From positions 372,001 through 436,000 of the forward strand of contig NW_026110518.1 of NCBI RefSeq assembly GCF_024679095.1: 64,000 bases of DNA, in the 5' to 3' direction. This document shows positions 50,399 to 60,309 of the stretch, one piece after another. The position numbers and the translations under genes were made by a program. The notes under the pieces were generated by a model. It did not search any database. It was not told where the DNA came from and was given only the letters and a program-made list of their open reading frames with translations. Numbering within the stretch: position 1 is the stretch's first letter; every line of letters starts with the position of its first letter. This DNA is from Eriocheir sinensis (Eukaryota > Arthropoda > Malacostraca > Decapoda > Varunidae).

Positions 50399-50599
50399 GG
50401 TGAAGTTGAACGGTGTTGGCAAGGGCGCTGGCGTACAACGGGCCAGGAGCCACGGCAGTCCGTGAGAGTAGAACGAACTGCGTGTAGTATAGGCACTGGC
50501 GCGTGCTAGGGACCTCAGTGGCCCGGGGAGTGAACCAGTGTCCAAGAAAGCACTGTAAAACAACACTGTACACTTAGTGGGAACACTGTGACACTAACT

Positions 50600-50930
50600 G
50601 TTGCTGGGGACTTGCTGCACTGAACTGTTGCTGGACACACTGCACTGTACACATAGATCCACAAGTGTAGGATAATCCAAGAGGGCGGTGGTAGATCCAG
50701 GAGGCGGTGGTTAATCCAGGGGGCAGCTAGTAATCCCAGTGGGGTGTCACACTGTGTTTGCGTGTACACTGAGTCTGCGGTGTGTGGTGTATACACTGTC
50801 TGTATGGCGTGTACAATGAGTCTGTGTGTGGCGTGTACACTGAGTGTGTGGCACTGTGTGTCTCAGTAATATGTCGCACTGTGTTTGAGTGTTCACTGAG
50901 TCTGTGTAGTGTGTCACACGATGTGCGTGT
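50600..50930. repeat. Degenerate GTGTACACTGAGTCTGTG-type repeats in element leader
   Basis: Repeated words such as GTGTACACTGAGTCTG, GGCGTGTAC and ATCCAGGAGGCGGTGG lie between gag and the 5' LTR of the young gypsy element. No ORF is credible. Confidence 0.6.
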
Positions 50931-51039
50931 CTCAGTCGCCGGACCAGCAGAAAAGCAGGGAGGAGGAAGGGTGGGGGTGGGTGGGTGAGCGCCGGGAGAA
51001 GCACCAGGGGGCACAAAAGATGCCTGAAGGGCGCTGAAG

Positions 51040-51290
51040 ATGCCTGGAGGAGGCGCACAGAGGGAGCCTAGAAGAGGCGCACAGAGGGAACCTGAAAGAG
51101 GCGCACAGAGGGTACCTGGAAGAGGCGCACAGAGGGTGCCTGGAAGAGGCGCACAGAGGGTGCCTGGAAGAGGCGCACAGAGGGTACCTGGAAGAGGCGC
51201 ACAGAGGGTGCCTGGGGAAGGCACAGAGGGTGCCTGGGGAAGGCACTGAGGGTGCCTGGGGAAGGCGCAGAAGGCGCCTAGGGGAGGGCA
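51040..51290. repeat. 24-bp minisatellite in the young gypsy leader
   Basis: GCGCACAGAGGGTGCCTGGA plus four bases repeats about ten times with variants. Because 24 is divisible by three, both strands stay open through it (for example repeats of GAQRVPGR), which makes false ORFs. Confidence 0.95.
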
Positions 51291-51502
51291 GGGGAAAACC
51301 CTGAAGGTGGCAACTACGCCTATGGCGTAATGTTTCTCCCGACCTGAGTGCTCAGCCCCACGAACCCCGAATGGAGGTGAGGATTTTTGCCCCAGGAGAG
51401 GGCGGACGAATGGACAAGTTACCCTGCCCAGGTCCTCCACTCTAGGAGAGAGTGCCCTTAAAACGGCACCGGCTATAAGCCACCTTGAACCATAGCAACA
51501 CT

Positions 51503-51514
51503 CCAGGGTCACCA
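51503..51514 (-). promoter_or_regulatory. Primer-binding site of the young gypsy element
   Basis: The minus strand reads TGGTGACCCTGG two bases after the 5' LTR. TGG at this place pairs with the CCA end of a tRNA that ends in GGGTCACCA. tRNA identity not assigned. Confidence 0.8.
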
Positions 51515-51516
51515 AT

Positions 51517-51928
51517 TGTTGGTGGTAGCGAGTGTTCTAAGTGCTAGTCGGTTCACGGATAATGAAACTCAGTATCCGTTAGGGTTGCTTTATTGCACAA
51601 AAATACAACAAGTCATTGAGACAAACACAACACAAAAAAAAGGTGTTTGTGTGGGAATGCGTTTGTGTGAATGTTGTTTGTGTAGGTTAACATTTAAGTG
51701 TTGGTGTATGTGTATAACAATGTGTAACGGTGGACAACAAGAGAACGTGGACGGACAGTCAAAGGTAAACGAATACAAGGAAAGTTAACGATGAAGACGC
51801 GACAAGACAGACACAGTGACGATGGACATTACATGAAAACACTGAGAATCTTAGTCTCTCTTTGCAGCACCCCATTTTCTTGTGTCACTGAGGGGAAGGA
51901 ACACGCGATTCGAGCGGTGACTGCTACA
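51517..51928 (-). repeat. Young gypsy 5' LTR
   Basis: 412 bp, same length as 46139-46550, one difference seen by eye. It holds the promoter and start of the element RNA on the minus strand. Confidence 0.96.
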
Positions 51929-51932
51929 GGGT

Positions 51933-52186
51933 CACTCGCTTATATTGGGGTGGCTGCTGCCTCGGCGCACCGCCAGACGTCGCTGGCGGTGCGGGGCAAC
52001 AAACCCCACGACAACACAAAATACATAGTTTATATACAATACATAAATATTTAATCCTAAACATAAAAAGGAAACATACATAATATCATACAATACATTG
52101 AAACGGGCCGGAGAGACATAAATGAAAAGCACAGCCCGATGGCGACATTGACCCCGGGTCGCTACAAGCCCCAGCGCGGGAAGGTG
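51933..52186 (-). repeat. Outer gypsy right LTR, piece 2
   Basis: Matches 43140-43362, with a 22-bp extra segment containing GATGGCGACATTGACC near 52139. It ends GGGAAGGTG, where the DNA transposon starts. Confidence 0.9.
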
Positions 52187-52340
52187 TAGTCCAGTCAAAA
52201 TATGAAAAAAACACCTCTAACCCTAAAAAAATTCCAAGAAAGCGTTTTATTGTTTCTTTTGGTAGTATTACATGTGGGGAAAAACATATTAAAAGTTTAC
52301 CAAAATATGGTTACCACAAAGGGTCCAAATGTGACGTCAA
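52187..52340 (+). repeat. Left terminal inverted repeat of the XPG transposon
   Basis: Begins TAGTCCAGTCAA. The inner part shares AAAAATTCCAAGAAAGCG, AAAAGTTTACCA and ACCACAAAGG with the inverse of 55208-55361. Confidence 0.92.
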
Positions 52341-52853
52341 AGAATATGGCCGCCAAAGCTATAAAATGTGAGTGTGAGGAGTATAAAAACAGTAGTCTTG
52401 TTATATTCATAGCGCGGTATATAAATTGTGCCGTGATTTTCTTCAAAAGTGAGTTTTTCAAACTTTACTCTGATTCTTGATAAACATTATGTCTAGGACG
52501 TATGGTTTGAATTATTGCAAGTCCAAGGTATTTATAACATTTAGAAAAATGGTCAACTGTGGATTTATTAAAATTTACTTAAATATAAAAGATACAACAT
52601 TAGTAAACGGAGCTAAATGAAATATGGAATGTTCAGAGTGAGACTGGTAATGAAATATGTAACAGAAATAAATTTATAAATAGGCTTTTTTTCTGCTGCT
52701 TGAGAGTGTTTAGAAAAATACGTAGAGAGAGATATATTTATCTTTATATAGTTCTCTCAAAATATAAAAGTATAAAACGACTACACTTGTTTATTTTTTC
52801 GATTTTCATTATTGAGAAATATACTATGTTATTCCACTGCCAGAGGCAGTGGA

Positions 52854-54682
52854 ATGTCCGAACATCAGAGGGCCTTGTGGACTCTGTCTGTGCCAGTGTC
52901 CTCTTCCTACAGTGATGCGATGCAGGGTTTCACTCAAAAGAGCTTTGTCACCAGTGAACAACACAAGGAGGCAACAACGTCAAGGATGAGAAGAGATCGT
53001 GAAGACCTGGAGAAAATTACAGATAAACTCAAGACCTTTTCACCTTTCTCCGATGAAGTGTGTCTTCACAACATTATCACCGGTGTCAATGCAAATGAGG
53101 ATGTGAATGTCCATAACCTGTTTACCATTGGCAGTGAAATAGTGGCAACAATGGAGGGTCAATCACTGTTTTCCTTTTCGTACAAGCGGTCTATGAAAGC
53201 CAAGACCCTGGCATCTACGGTGGCAGTTGACGTTGCTAAGGACAAAACAATAGACCCCGCTCTTTTGTTCCAAAGGTTTCTTGTGGTGTCTCAAACTGCA
53301 GATCTTTCCCTTGATGAGGTGATGGCCTATGAACTTTCACCATACCCACCATCCCTCTTTGAGGCAAAACATCTGTTACGCAAACCAGACAAAGCATAAC
53401 TGATGGATGCTATGAAAAAACAGGTCACAGAGAGTTCAGATGACGCAGTACTCAAAGATGTACCAGAAGTGGAACATAACGTTCTTGACGGAGGTTCTCT
53501 TCTCCATCGACTGAAGTGGTCACAAGGGAAGACATATTGTTCAATCGCTGACGACTATGCATCTTTCACAGTAAAGCACTATGGTAAGGCTACCATAGTA
53601 TTTGATGGTTACATTGGAGGACCAAACACTAAGGACATTACCCATCAGAGACGCCGCCAAAATCGAACCATCAGAGACGCCGCCAAAATCGAACAAGTAA
53701 CAAAGTGAACATTGCTGAAGGAACGAAATTTGTCGGGAAAAAAGAGGATTTCCTTTCGAATGTGGAGAACAAACAGTCTCTTATCAATCTCATTTCACAA
53801 CGCATGAAGGACAGAGGTTGCCACGTAATACAATCAGAGGGGGATGCAGATGTGGAGATTGTAAAGGCAGCAGTGTCAATGTCATCCAACAAAAGTACTA
53901 GTCTTATTGGCGAAGATACAGATCTATTGGTGTTGTTACTTTATCATGCGTCAACCAGCGATGGCAACAAGCTGTATTTCTACTCGGATAAAGGGAGTCC
54001 TGCAACAGTATACGACATTAAGGTTATGAAGAAGTTGCTTGGATACGATGTTTGCAGCAGTCTTCTGTTCTTGCATGCATTCACGGGATGCGATACCACT
54101 TCCAGGGTTTTTGGAATCGGAAAAAAATCGGCTCTACACAAGGTTTTGAAGGGAGATTCTGTCTTAAAGAGCTGCGCTAAGATGTTTTCCACACCTAAGA
54201 AAAACACAGCTGAGATTGAAGACGCTGGGTGTAAAGCGATGGTGGCATTGTTCGGTGGCAAACCTGGAGACAGTCTGTCTGACATGAGGTATTCTAGTCT
54301 CTGCAAAAAAGTTGGTTCAGCCAAAAGCTTTGTAACACCTGAACGACTGCCACCGACCTCCTCTGCAACAAAGTATCATTCCCTTCGGAGTTACCTCCAA
54401 GTGATGCTATGGATGGACAATGGTGAGGCCATGGACACTACTGAATGGGGATGGGAATTGCAGAACAACAGTCTAGTTCCAGTGATGATGGACACTTCAC
54501 CTGCGCCAGAAACACTTTTGAAAATTATTCACTGCAACTGTTCTGGTGGTTGTAGTACATTTCAGTGCACTTGCAGAAGACACAGACTTACCTGTTCACG
54601 GGTATGCGGACCATGTCAAGAAGGGCATTGTGACAACATGAGTGAGGAAGCAGTGTCTGATGATGAAAATAGTGACTGTTGA
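52854..54682 (+). pseudogene. XPG/FEN1-like nuclease with CXC domain, transposon-encoded
   Basis: ATG at 52854 opens MSEHQRALWTLSV. The N-terminal third (QHKEATTSRMRRDREDLEKI; DPALLFQRFLVV; MAYELSPYPPSLFEAKHLLR) matches a widespread uncharacterised transposon protein type. Then come PIN/XPG signatures: ATIVFDGYIGGPNTKDITHQ (about 53590), EGDADVEIV (53837), LIGEDTDLLVLLLYH (53905), LHAFTGCDTTSRVFGIGKKS (54070-54130). These match the N- and I-region acidic residues and the helix-hairpin-helix of FEN1. The C-terminus (IIHCNCSGGCSTFQCTC ... CSRVCGPC) resembles the tesmin/TSO1 CXC DNA-binding domain. One TAA (53397-53399) and a 26-bp duplication (frameshift) are the only breaks. Catalytic function is inferred from residues only. 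Confidence 0.85.
53643..53694 (+). repeat. 26-bp tandem duplication causing a frameshift
   Basis: CATCAGAGACGCCGCC plus ten bases occurs twice without a gap (53643-53668, 53669-53694). Since 26 is not a multiple of three, it moves the reading frame inside the XPG gene. Confidence 0.95.
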
Positions 54683-55207
54683 ACTGGCGCGCGGTTATTC
54701 AGTGATGAAGTATGTCTTATGATGCACTGTGTATTCTAATCTTTAGAAATGTACATGTATGTCATGATGTCATTGATGACGTCATGACCTCGCCTGTCGG
54801 CCTTTCAAGAATCATTGTTATATCAAAATAAAACATGTACTTAGTATAAAAAATTGTTGTATCAAAATAAAACATGTACCTAGTATAAAAAAATGTTGTA
54901 TCAAAATAAAACATGTACTTAGTATAAAAAAAAATTGTTGTATCAAAATAAAACATGTACTTAGTATAAAAAAAATTGTTGTATCAAAATAAAACATGTA
55001 CTTAGTATAAAAAATTGTTGTATCAAAATAAAACATGTACTTAGTATAAAAAATTGTTGTATCAAAATAAAATATGTACTTAGTATAAAAAATTGTTATA
55101 TCAAAATAAAACATGTACTTAGTTTAAAAAAAATAGCAAAATCTTCTGCAACCTACAGCTACAGCTTTGAATTAAGGAAATATTGGCTATTTTCAGTGCG
55201 ATGGCTG
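54683..55207 (+). other. 3' non-coding part of the XPG transposon
   Basis: Holds a 38-bp tandem array (54816-55131) and AATAAA-type motifs inside each unit; no second gene. Confidence 0.7.
54816..55131. repeat. 38-40-bp tandem array, eight units
   Basis: Units built on ATCAAAATAAAACATGTACT and TAGTATAAAAAATTGTTGT recur eight times, varying in A-run length. It lies just inside the right inverted repeat. Confidence 0.95.
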
Positions 55208-55361
55208 TCATCGTTTTATGACATCCTAGTTAGGACCTTTGTGGTGATCATTTTCTGGTAAACTTTTAGTATGTTGTTCCCCACACATAATAGTAATAAG
55301 AAACATCATAAAACGCTTTCTTGGAATTTTTTTGGGGTCAAACACTAAATTGACCAGACTA
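55208..55361 (-). repeat. Right terminal inverted repeat of the XPG transposon
   Basis: Its inverse starts TAGTCTGGTCAATTTAG and aligns with 52187-52340 apart from small indels. Confidence 0.92.
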
Positions 55362-55571
55362 GTGAGGCCAGGACAGGGAGCGGGTGGTGGGAATATTCCG
55401 CTCCCCCAACCAGAAATATCCAGTTCATGCTGGGTCGGTGTGGGTGGACATACCACCGAATCCGGAAAATACCGGCCCAAACAAAGGTGTCACATAGGCG
55501 AGCCACGTGGTGACTGCCCGTGTCTGTGGAAAATAATAAAACAAGGCGGCGGGTGAATCCCAGCCGTAACA
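55362..55571 (-). repeat. Outer gypsy right LTR, piece 3
   Basis: GTGAGGCCAGGACAGGGAGC to CAGCCGTAACA, matching 43360-43569 with very few changes. Confidence 0.93.
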
Positions 55572-55595
55572 CTGCGCATGTGTGTACACTGTGCA

Positions 55596-55600
<5 letters not shown>

Positions 55601-55632
<32 letters not shown>

Positions 55633-55651
55633 CTCTGCCTGCCTGTCAGTG

Positions 55652-55691
<40 letters not shown>

Positions 55692-55719
55692 ACAGACACA
55701 CACAGTCTCTCTCTCTCTC

Positions 55720-55804
<85 letters not shown>
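55601..55804. repeat. Compound microsatellite (GT)n, (CA)n, (CT)n, (GT)n
   Basis: GT 55601-55627, CA-rich 55653-55704, CT-rich 55705-55754, GT 55755-55804. The opposing CA and GT blocks could pair with each other. Confidence 0.95.
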
Positions 55805-55807
<3 letters not shown>

Positions 55808-56169
55808 TCACCTCTTGATGCTGCGGTTCTCTCTCGAGACAGCCAGCCGTTCCCCTTCGGAAGAGCAGAGCTCGTAGTACAAAGTAACACAAAGAAAGAA
55901 CAAACAACAGCAGACCTGCTGGTCCTTACGAGGCTGTTTGTGACACGCTACACTAACTATCTAATCAAAGGTGGAAGATGAAGGACAGCAAAGGCGAAGG
56001 CTCCTTCCCACCCCCTCATCCCTCCAGCCAAAGCTGGCAGGGAAGGAAAAAGAACCATGCAGCATGGAAAAACTGCATGGAAATGATGTAGGAAAGAGGA
56101 AAGAACTACCATTACTGCTACCACTAACCGGGCGATAAAAACGGACAAGGAATAAAGTATTCGAAAGAA
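55805..56169. other. No gene recognised
   Basis: Includes TTCCCACCCCCTCATCCC and a GCATGGAAAAACTGCATGG short repeat. No coding signal. Confidence 0.45.
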
Positions 56170-56179
56170 CTTAACGTTA

Positions 56180-57660
56180 TTACGACAATGAGTAATATCT
56201 TAGTTGCTGGTTGGATTCAAAACACTTGTCTAATCTATCCTTGAAGGGCGTAACTGTTGTACTATCAACGACATCACAGGGTAGAGAGTTCCAAACATTA
56301 ACAACTCGATTGAAGAAGAAGTGTTTAGCTTCGTGCGACGATAATCTTTTACCACTTATCTTCAAATTGTGATTTTTTCTTGTTCTATTTGATCGATCAA
56401 TTGTAAAGTAATCATCCGCATTAATATCACTGAATCCTTTAAACATTTTAAACACTTCTATTAGATCGCCTCGCATTATTCGTTTTGATAGACTGAATAA
56501 ATTTACTTCTTTAAGCCTTTGTTCGTATGATAAATTTCTCAATCTAGGAATCATCTTTGTTACTCTTCGTTGAACCCGTTCCAACTTTTCTATGTCTTTT
56601 CTGTATTAGGGAGACCAAAACTATACACAGTACTCTAGACGGGGTCGAACCAACGAATTATACAGTTTTAATATTACTTTTTCCGATTTATTTTTAAAGA
56701 CTCGTCCGATGAAGCCAACCAATTTGTTTTCAGTTTTAACTACATCTGAACAATGCTGACCGGGCTTTAAATCGCTTGATATAGTGATTCCAAGATCCTT
56801 TTCTTTACTTACTGTAGAAAGTTGTTTGCCATTCATTACGTACCGAACGCGATTGTTATTTTTTTTCCGATGTGCAACACTTTACATTTGTCAACGTTAA
56901 ATTTAATTTGCCATTGATTGGCCCAACGTGCAAGTCGATCTAGATCTGATTGTAAAGCTTCTTCGTCGAGTGTCGCAGTTACTTTACTAGCAATTTTTGT
57001 GTCATCAGGAAATGTTGATACTTTGCAAGTGAGCACATCGTCGATATCATTAACATAAATTAAGAAGAGCATGGGGCCAAGCAATGATCCTTGAGGTACG
57101 CCGCTTCTGACGTCGAGCCAGTTAGATGTAACACCGTTTAGAACTACTCTCTGTTTCCGCTCAGAGAGCCAGTCCACAAGACACTTGTGAAAGTTACCCC
57201 GAGCAATCGTTGGTGGGGGACCTTATCAAATGCCTTTTGAAAATCCAGATATATGATATCTACCTATCTGCTTTCATCGAACACCTCAAAAATATAGTGA
57301 AAAAAATCAAGTAAGTTAGTTAAACACGAACGTTTACTACGAAAGCCATGTTGCGAATTATTTATTATATTATTTTCTTCGAAGAATTTCACCATATTGT
57401 CGCGAATGATAGTCTCCATTAACTTACAAACAATCGTTGTCAGGCTAATTGGTCGATAGTTTCCTGGATGAGACTTGTCCCCCTTTTTGAAAATTGGTGT
57501 GACATTTGCTAGTTTCCAATCTGACGGAACTTTTCCAGCTGTTAAAGATTTATTGAATATGATGGAGAGCGGTTTACAAATTTGATGTTTGATTTCTTTA
57601 AAGACCTAGGGTAATTTTGTCTGGACCAGGGCTTTGCTTACTTTAATCTTTTCAATTGTG
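56180..57660 (-). pseudogene. CR1-type LINE (family E) RT, copy 1
   Basis: Minus strand: LDFFHYIFEVFDESR (about 57310), MDWLSERKQRVVLNGVTSNW, VRSGVPQGSLLGPMLFLIYV, then FPDDTKIASKV, where the catalytic YADD/FADD box has Ala changed to Pro (about 57020). Further: RWANQWQIKFNVDKCKVLHI, KEKDLGITISSDLKPG and MERVQRRVTKMIPRLRNLSY. The Pro in the box and several frame breaks make it inactive. Belongs to the ORF1 with the esterase at 58950. Confidence 0.88.
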
Positions 57661-57679
57661 CGTAAATGTCACTTTCTAC

Positions 57680-58930
57680 GATGAGCACGCCATAACATCT
57701 TTTCGGTCCTTCTAACCTCCGGCGGTTGAGGTGATAAACAATCTTCGTCGGTAAATACGGATGCGAAAAAGTTATTTAGGATTGTAGCTATTTCATTTTC
57801 ATCGTTCGTGTGGTTACCATTATCATTAGCAAGCGGTCCGATACCACAAGTGAGTGACTTTTTATTATTTACATAGCTACAAAATTCTTCAGGATTTGAT
57901 TTACTCGTTTCCGCTATATATTCTTCAAGATTTTTCTTGCTCCGTTTTATTAATATCTTGGTTTCGCGGCGAATTATGCACTACTCTAGTTTGTCAGCCT
58001 CACTCTGAGTTGATATGTATCTACTGTATACGCGTTTTTTAAGAGATAGGCTATTTTGAATTTCGTTATTCCACCATTTGGGTTTCCTCTTAAAAGCTGA
58101 ACGTCTGTTACGATAGGGTACGCATATGCTTATGGCATTGTTCAATATTGTGGTGAAGGCCCCCCAAGATTTATCAATATCTGTTTCCGCCGAGATTTCA
58201 GTCCAGTCAGAATTATTTAGAATTGATCGGAGCCTTACGAAATTCGCTCTCTGATAATCAGGCACCTTTTCTTTACTAGGAGTTACTTTACTTTCTTTCA
58301 TATTGATGCTGAATGTGATTGTTCGGTGATCGCTAGAACTAAAAATTGGACCAACATTTACTTCGTTAACTAGATCAGCTGTCATTGAAAAGATAAGGTC
58401 AAGTATATTATTTTCCCGAGTCGGTTCTTGAACATGTTGATGTAAATCACTTTCTAGTAAATTTTTGCACAGGTCGAGCCCTGTATGAGAGTTCAACGGT
58501 TCACCCCATCTTTTCACTGGCAAGTTAAAGTCCCCCATAATTACTGCCTCGCAACTGCTACTTGCTTCTAATAATAATTCACTTAATGCGTGGTCGATAT
58601 CAAGAGTCTGCCTTGGCGGTCTGTAGATAAGTCCAATTACTATTTTACGAGATCTATTTTTAATTTCAATGAAGACCGTGTCTACATTGGTTATAATATC
58701 TGTTTTCACGGATACTGGATGGAGAGAGTTGTGGATATAAAAGATAACGCCTCCACCCTGTCTGTTCTCTCTTTCATGACTAACATGGTATAACCCGGTA
58801 ATCTATATCCGCAATGAAATCTCAATTTGAAGTATCTATCCAGAATCTCTGGACTCCGATGATGTGATAATGATTTGTAGCTGCGAGGACATCTAAGTCT
58901 TCAAATTTGTTACGTAGGCTACGAGCGTTT
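57680..58930 (-). pseudogene. LINE family E endonuclease, copy 1
   Basis: The frame 58709-57981 reads KIVIGLIYRPPRQTLDIDHA, EAVIMGDFNLPVKRWGEPLN, ENNILDLIFSMTADLV and FSSSDHRTITFSINM, the YRPP, GDFN and SDH blocks of the EEP fold. The upstream part continues to about 58930. A TAG near 57978-57980 separates it from RT. Confidence 0.88.
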
Positions 58931-58949
58931 ACATAGCTTTAATGTGATT

Positions 58950-59794
58950 CGAGTCAGGGGTTTCGCGGGTTGAGGTGTTCCCTTACGGTGGCGCTGCTGG
59001 TGTTCTCGCCTCCGCATTTTGGCTTTCGAAGAGCCACTTGGTCACAGAGCAGCCTCCCGAAACGGGCTGCTCCAACAGGACTTATGTGGATGCCATCAGC
59101 AAGGAACAAGTCTGAATCGTAGTAAAACTGTTCCACATGGACGTTTTTGTGAGCAAAGGGACTGAAGTCTGTTGTTTGTGCTGAAGGCCTTACTGTAAAA
59201 GCTAGATTCGGCACCGACCCTCAGGAGGATTCCTGAGATTATGATGTTACTGGCATCCGTTTTACGTTTATACTGCTTGATCATGCGGCGGTATTTCTCA
59301 AGCAGTTCCTTAGAACAGGTTGTCTTTACGTCATTTGTCCCCGCGTGAATGACAAAGAGGGTGTTCGTCGGCATTTCTCGTGACATCATCGCACGCTGCA
59401 GTGATGTCGTCCAGTCTGGCACCTGGATAGCAGTAACGTTTTCTGCGCCTTTTGATGAAAACGACCACATAACTCAACAGCTGGCCACGCACCATGGAGT
59501 CCCCAACCAGGCGAGTCTCAAACTCATCCTCCATGGTGTCTGCCATCACCTGGAACCTATTAAAGGTAGTGGGGCTCAGTAAATCCTTGCTTGTCTGCTT
59601 CGGTTTGGCTCCATTCCTTACAGGTTGGAACTGACATCCTGTAAACAGGAAGATAAGCGTTAAATGGGGCAGGCTGGAAGTTGTCCTGTGAGGCAGGCTG
59701 GGAGTTAGTCTTTGAAGCAGGCTGGGGTTAGCCTGTGAGGCAGGCTTGGGTTAGCCTGTGAGGCAGGCTGGGAGGTCAGCCTGTGGGAGCAGGT
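58950..59794 (-). pseudogene. LINE family E ORF1 with SGNH esterase domain, copy 1
   Basis: The minus strand gives RLVGDSMVRGQL (GDS block, about 59510), FVIHAGTNDVKTT (GTND block, about 59350) and LADGIHISPVGAARFGRLL (DGIH block, about 59090), the Ser, Asn and Asp-His blocks of an SGNH hydrolase. CR1-clade ORF1 proteins carry such an esterase. Frame breaks near 59470 and 59215 and loss of the N-terminus make it inactive. Its right edge is the tandem-duplication junction. Confidence 0.85.
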
Positions 59795-60300
59795 AAATGC
59801 CTTTGAAAATCCAGATATATGATATCTACCTATCTGCTTTCATCGAACACCTCAAAAATATAGTGAAAAAAATCAAGTAAGTTAGTTAAACACGAACGTT
59901 TACTACGAAAGCCATGTTGCGAATTATTTATTATATTATTTTCTTCGAAGAATTTCACCATATTGTCGCGAATGATAGTCTCCATTAACTTACAAACAAT
60001 CGTTGTCAGGCTAATTGGTCGATAGTTTCCTGGATGAGACTTGTCCCCCTTTTTGAAAATTGGTGTGACATTTGCTAGTTTCCAATCTGACGGAACTTTT
60101 CCAGCTGTTAAAGATTTATTGAATATGATGGAGAGCGGTTTACAAATTTGATGTTTGATTTCTTTAAAGACCCTAGGGGTAATTTTGTCTGGACCAGGAG
60201 CTTTGCTTACTTTAATCTTTTCAATTGTGCGTAAAATGTCACTTTCTACGATGAGCACGCCACTTAACATCTTTTCGGTCCTTCTAACCTCCGGCGGTTG
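59795..60300 (-). pseudogene. LINE family E RT N-terminal part, copy 2
   Basis: The frame 60270-59830 reads IKVSKAPGPDKITPRVFKEI, FKKGDKSHPGNYRPISLTTI and NSQHGFRSKRSCLTNLLDFF, the RT finger region up to the junction at 59795. The palm with the catalytic box is not repeated here. Confidence 0.88.
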
Positions 60301-60309
60301 AGGTGATAA

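Larger units (their letters stand above)
46139..51928 (-). mobile_element. Young Ty3/gypsy element with near-identical LTRs
   Basis: Two 412-bp LTRs bound a gag-pol interior on the minus strand. The target duplication GGGT occurs at 46135-46138 and 51929-51932, and the uninterrupted LTR at 43130 has a single GGGT. A primer-binding site and a polypurine tract are in place. The LTRs differ at one base by eye (CAGAATCCG and CAGTATCCG), pointing to a recent insertion. Pol nevertheless has a stop and several frame breaks. Confidence 0.96.
52187..55361 (+). mobile_element. DNA transposon with XPG-nuclease gene (Academ-like), 3175 bp
   Basis: It splits the outer LTR. Left flank GGGAAGGTG, right flank GTGAGGCCAGG; the intact LTR has GGGAAGGTGAGGCC, so the target duplication is GTG (3 bp) and the inserted unit starts TAGTCCAGTC and ends GACCAGACTA. 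Both ends form imperfect inverted repeats of about 150 bp. It carries one gene (52854-54682) and a 38-bp array near the right end. A 3-bp duplication, long inverted repeats, an XPG-type nuclease and a cysteine-rich domain agree with what I recall of the Academ superfamily. No DDE core was seen, so the copy may be internally deleted. Confidence 0.88.
42520..55571 (-). mobile_element. Outer Ty3/gypsy element carrying two nested insertions
   Basis: Direct repeats flank a gypsy interior on the minus strand: a complete left LTR (42520-43569) and a right LTR in three pieces (45781-46138, 51933-52186, 55362-55571). The LTR ends are TGTTACG and CGTAACA. The interior keeps only protease, a linker and the start of RT. 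The pieces of the right LTR are separated by a young gypsy element and by a DNA transposon. Flanks CTGT and CTGC may be a worn target duplication. Confidence 0.88.

Noticed and set aside
51040..51249. ORF with GAQRVPGR repeats as a structural protein
   Set aside because: Open on both strands only because the minisatellite unit is 24 bp; it lies in a retrotransposon leader.
52700..52853. Upstream extension of the XPG gene from 52700 or 52812
   Set aside because: The frames have no match to the family before ATG 52854; a 3' splice-like CACTGCCAG just upstream leaves open a missing earlier exon, but none could be identified.
54816..55131. CRISPR-like array of direct repeats
   Set aside because: Units follow each other without unique spacers and the genome is eukaryotic; it is a tandem array inside a transposon.
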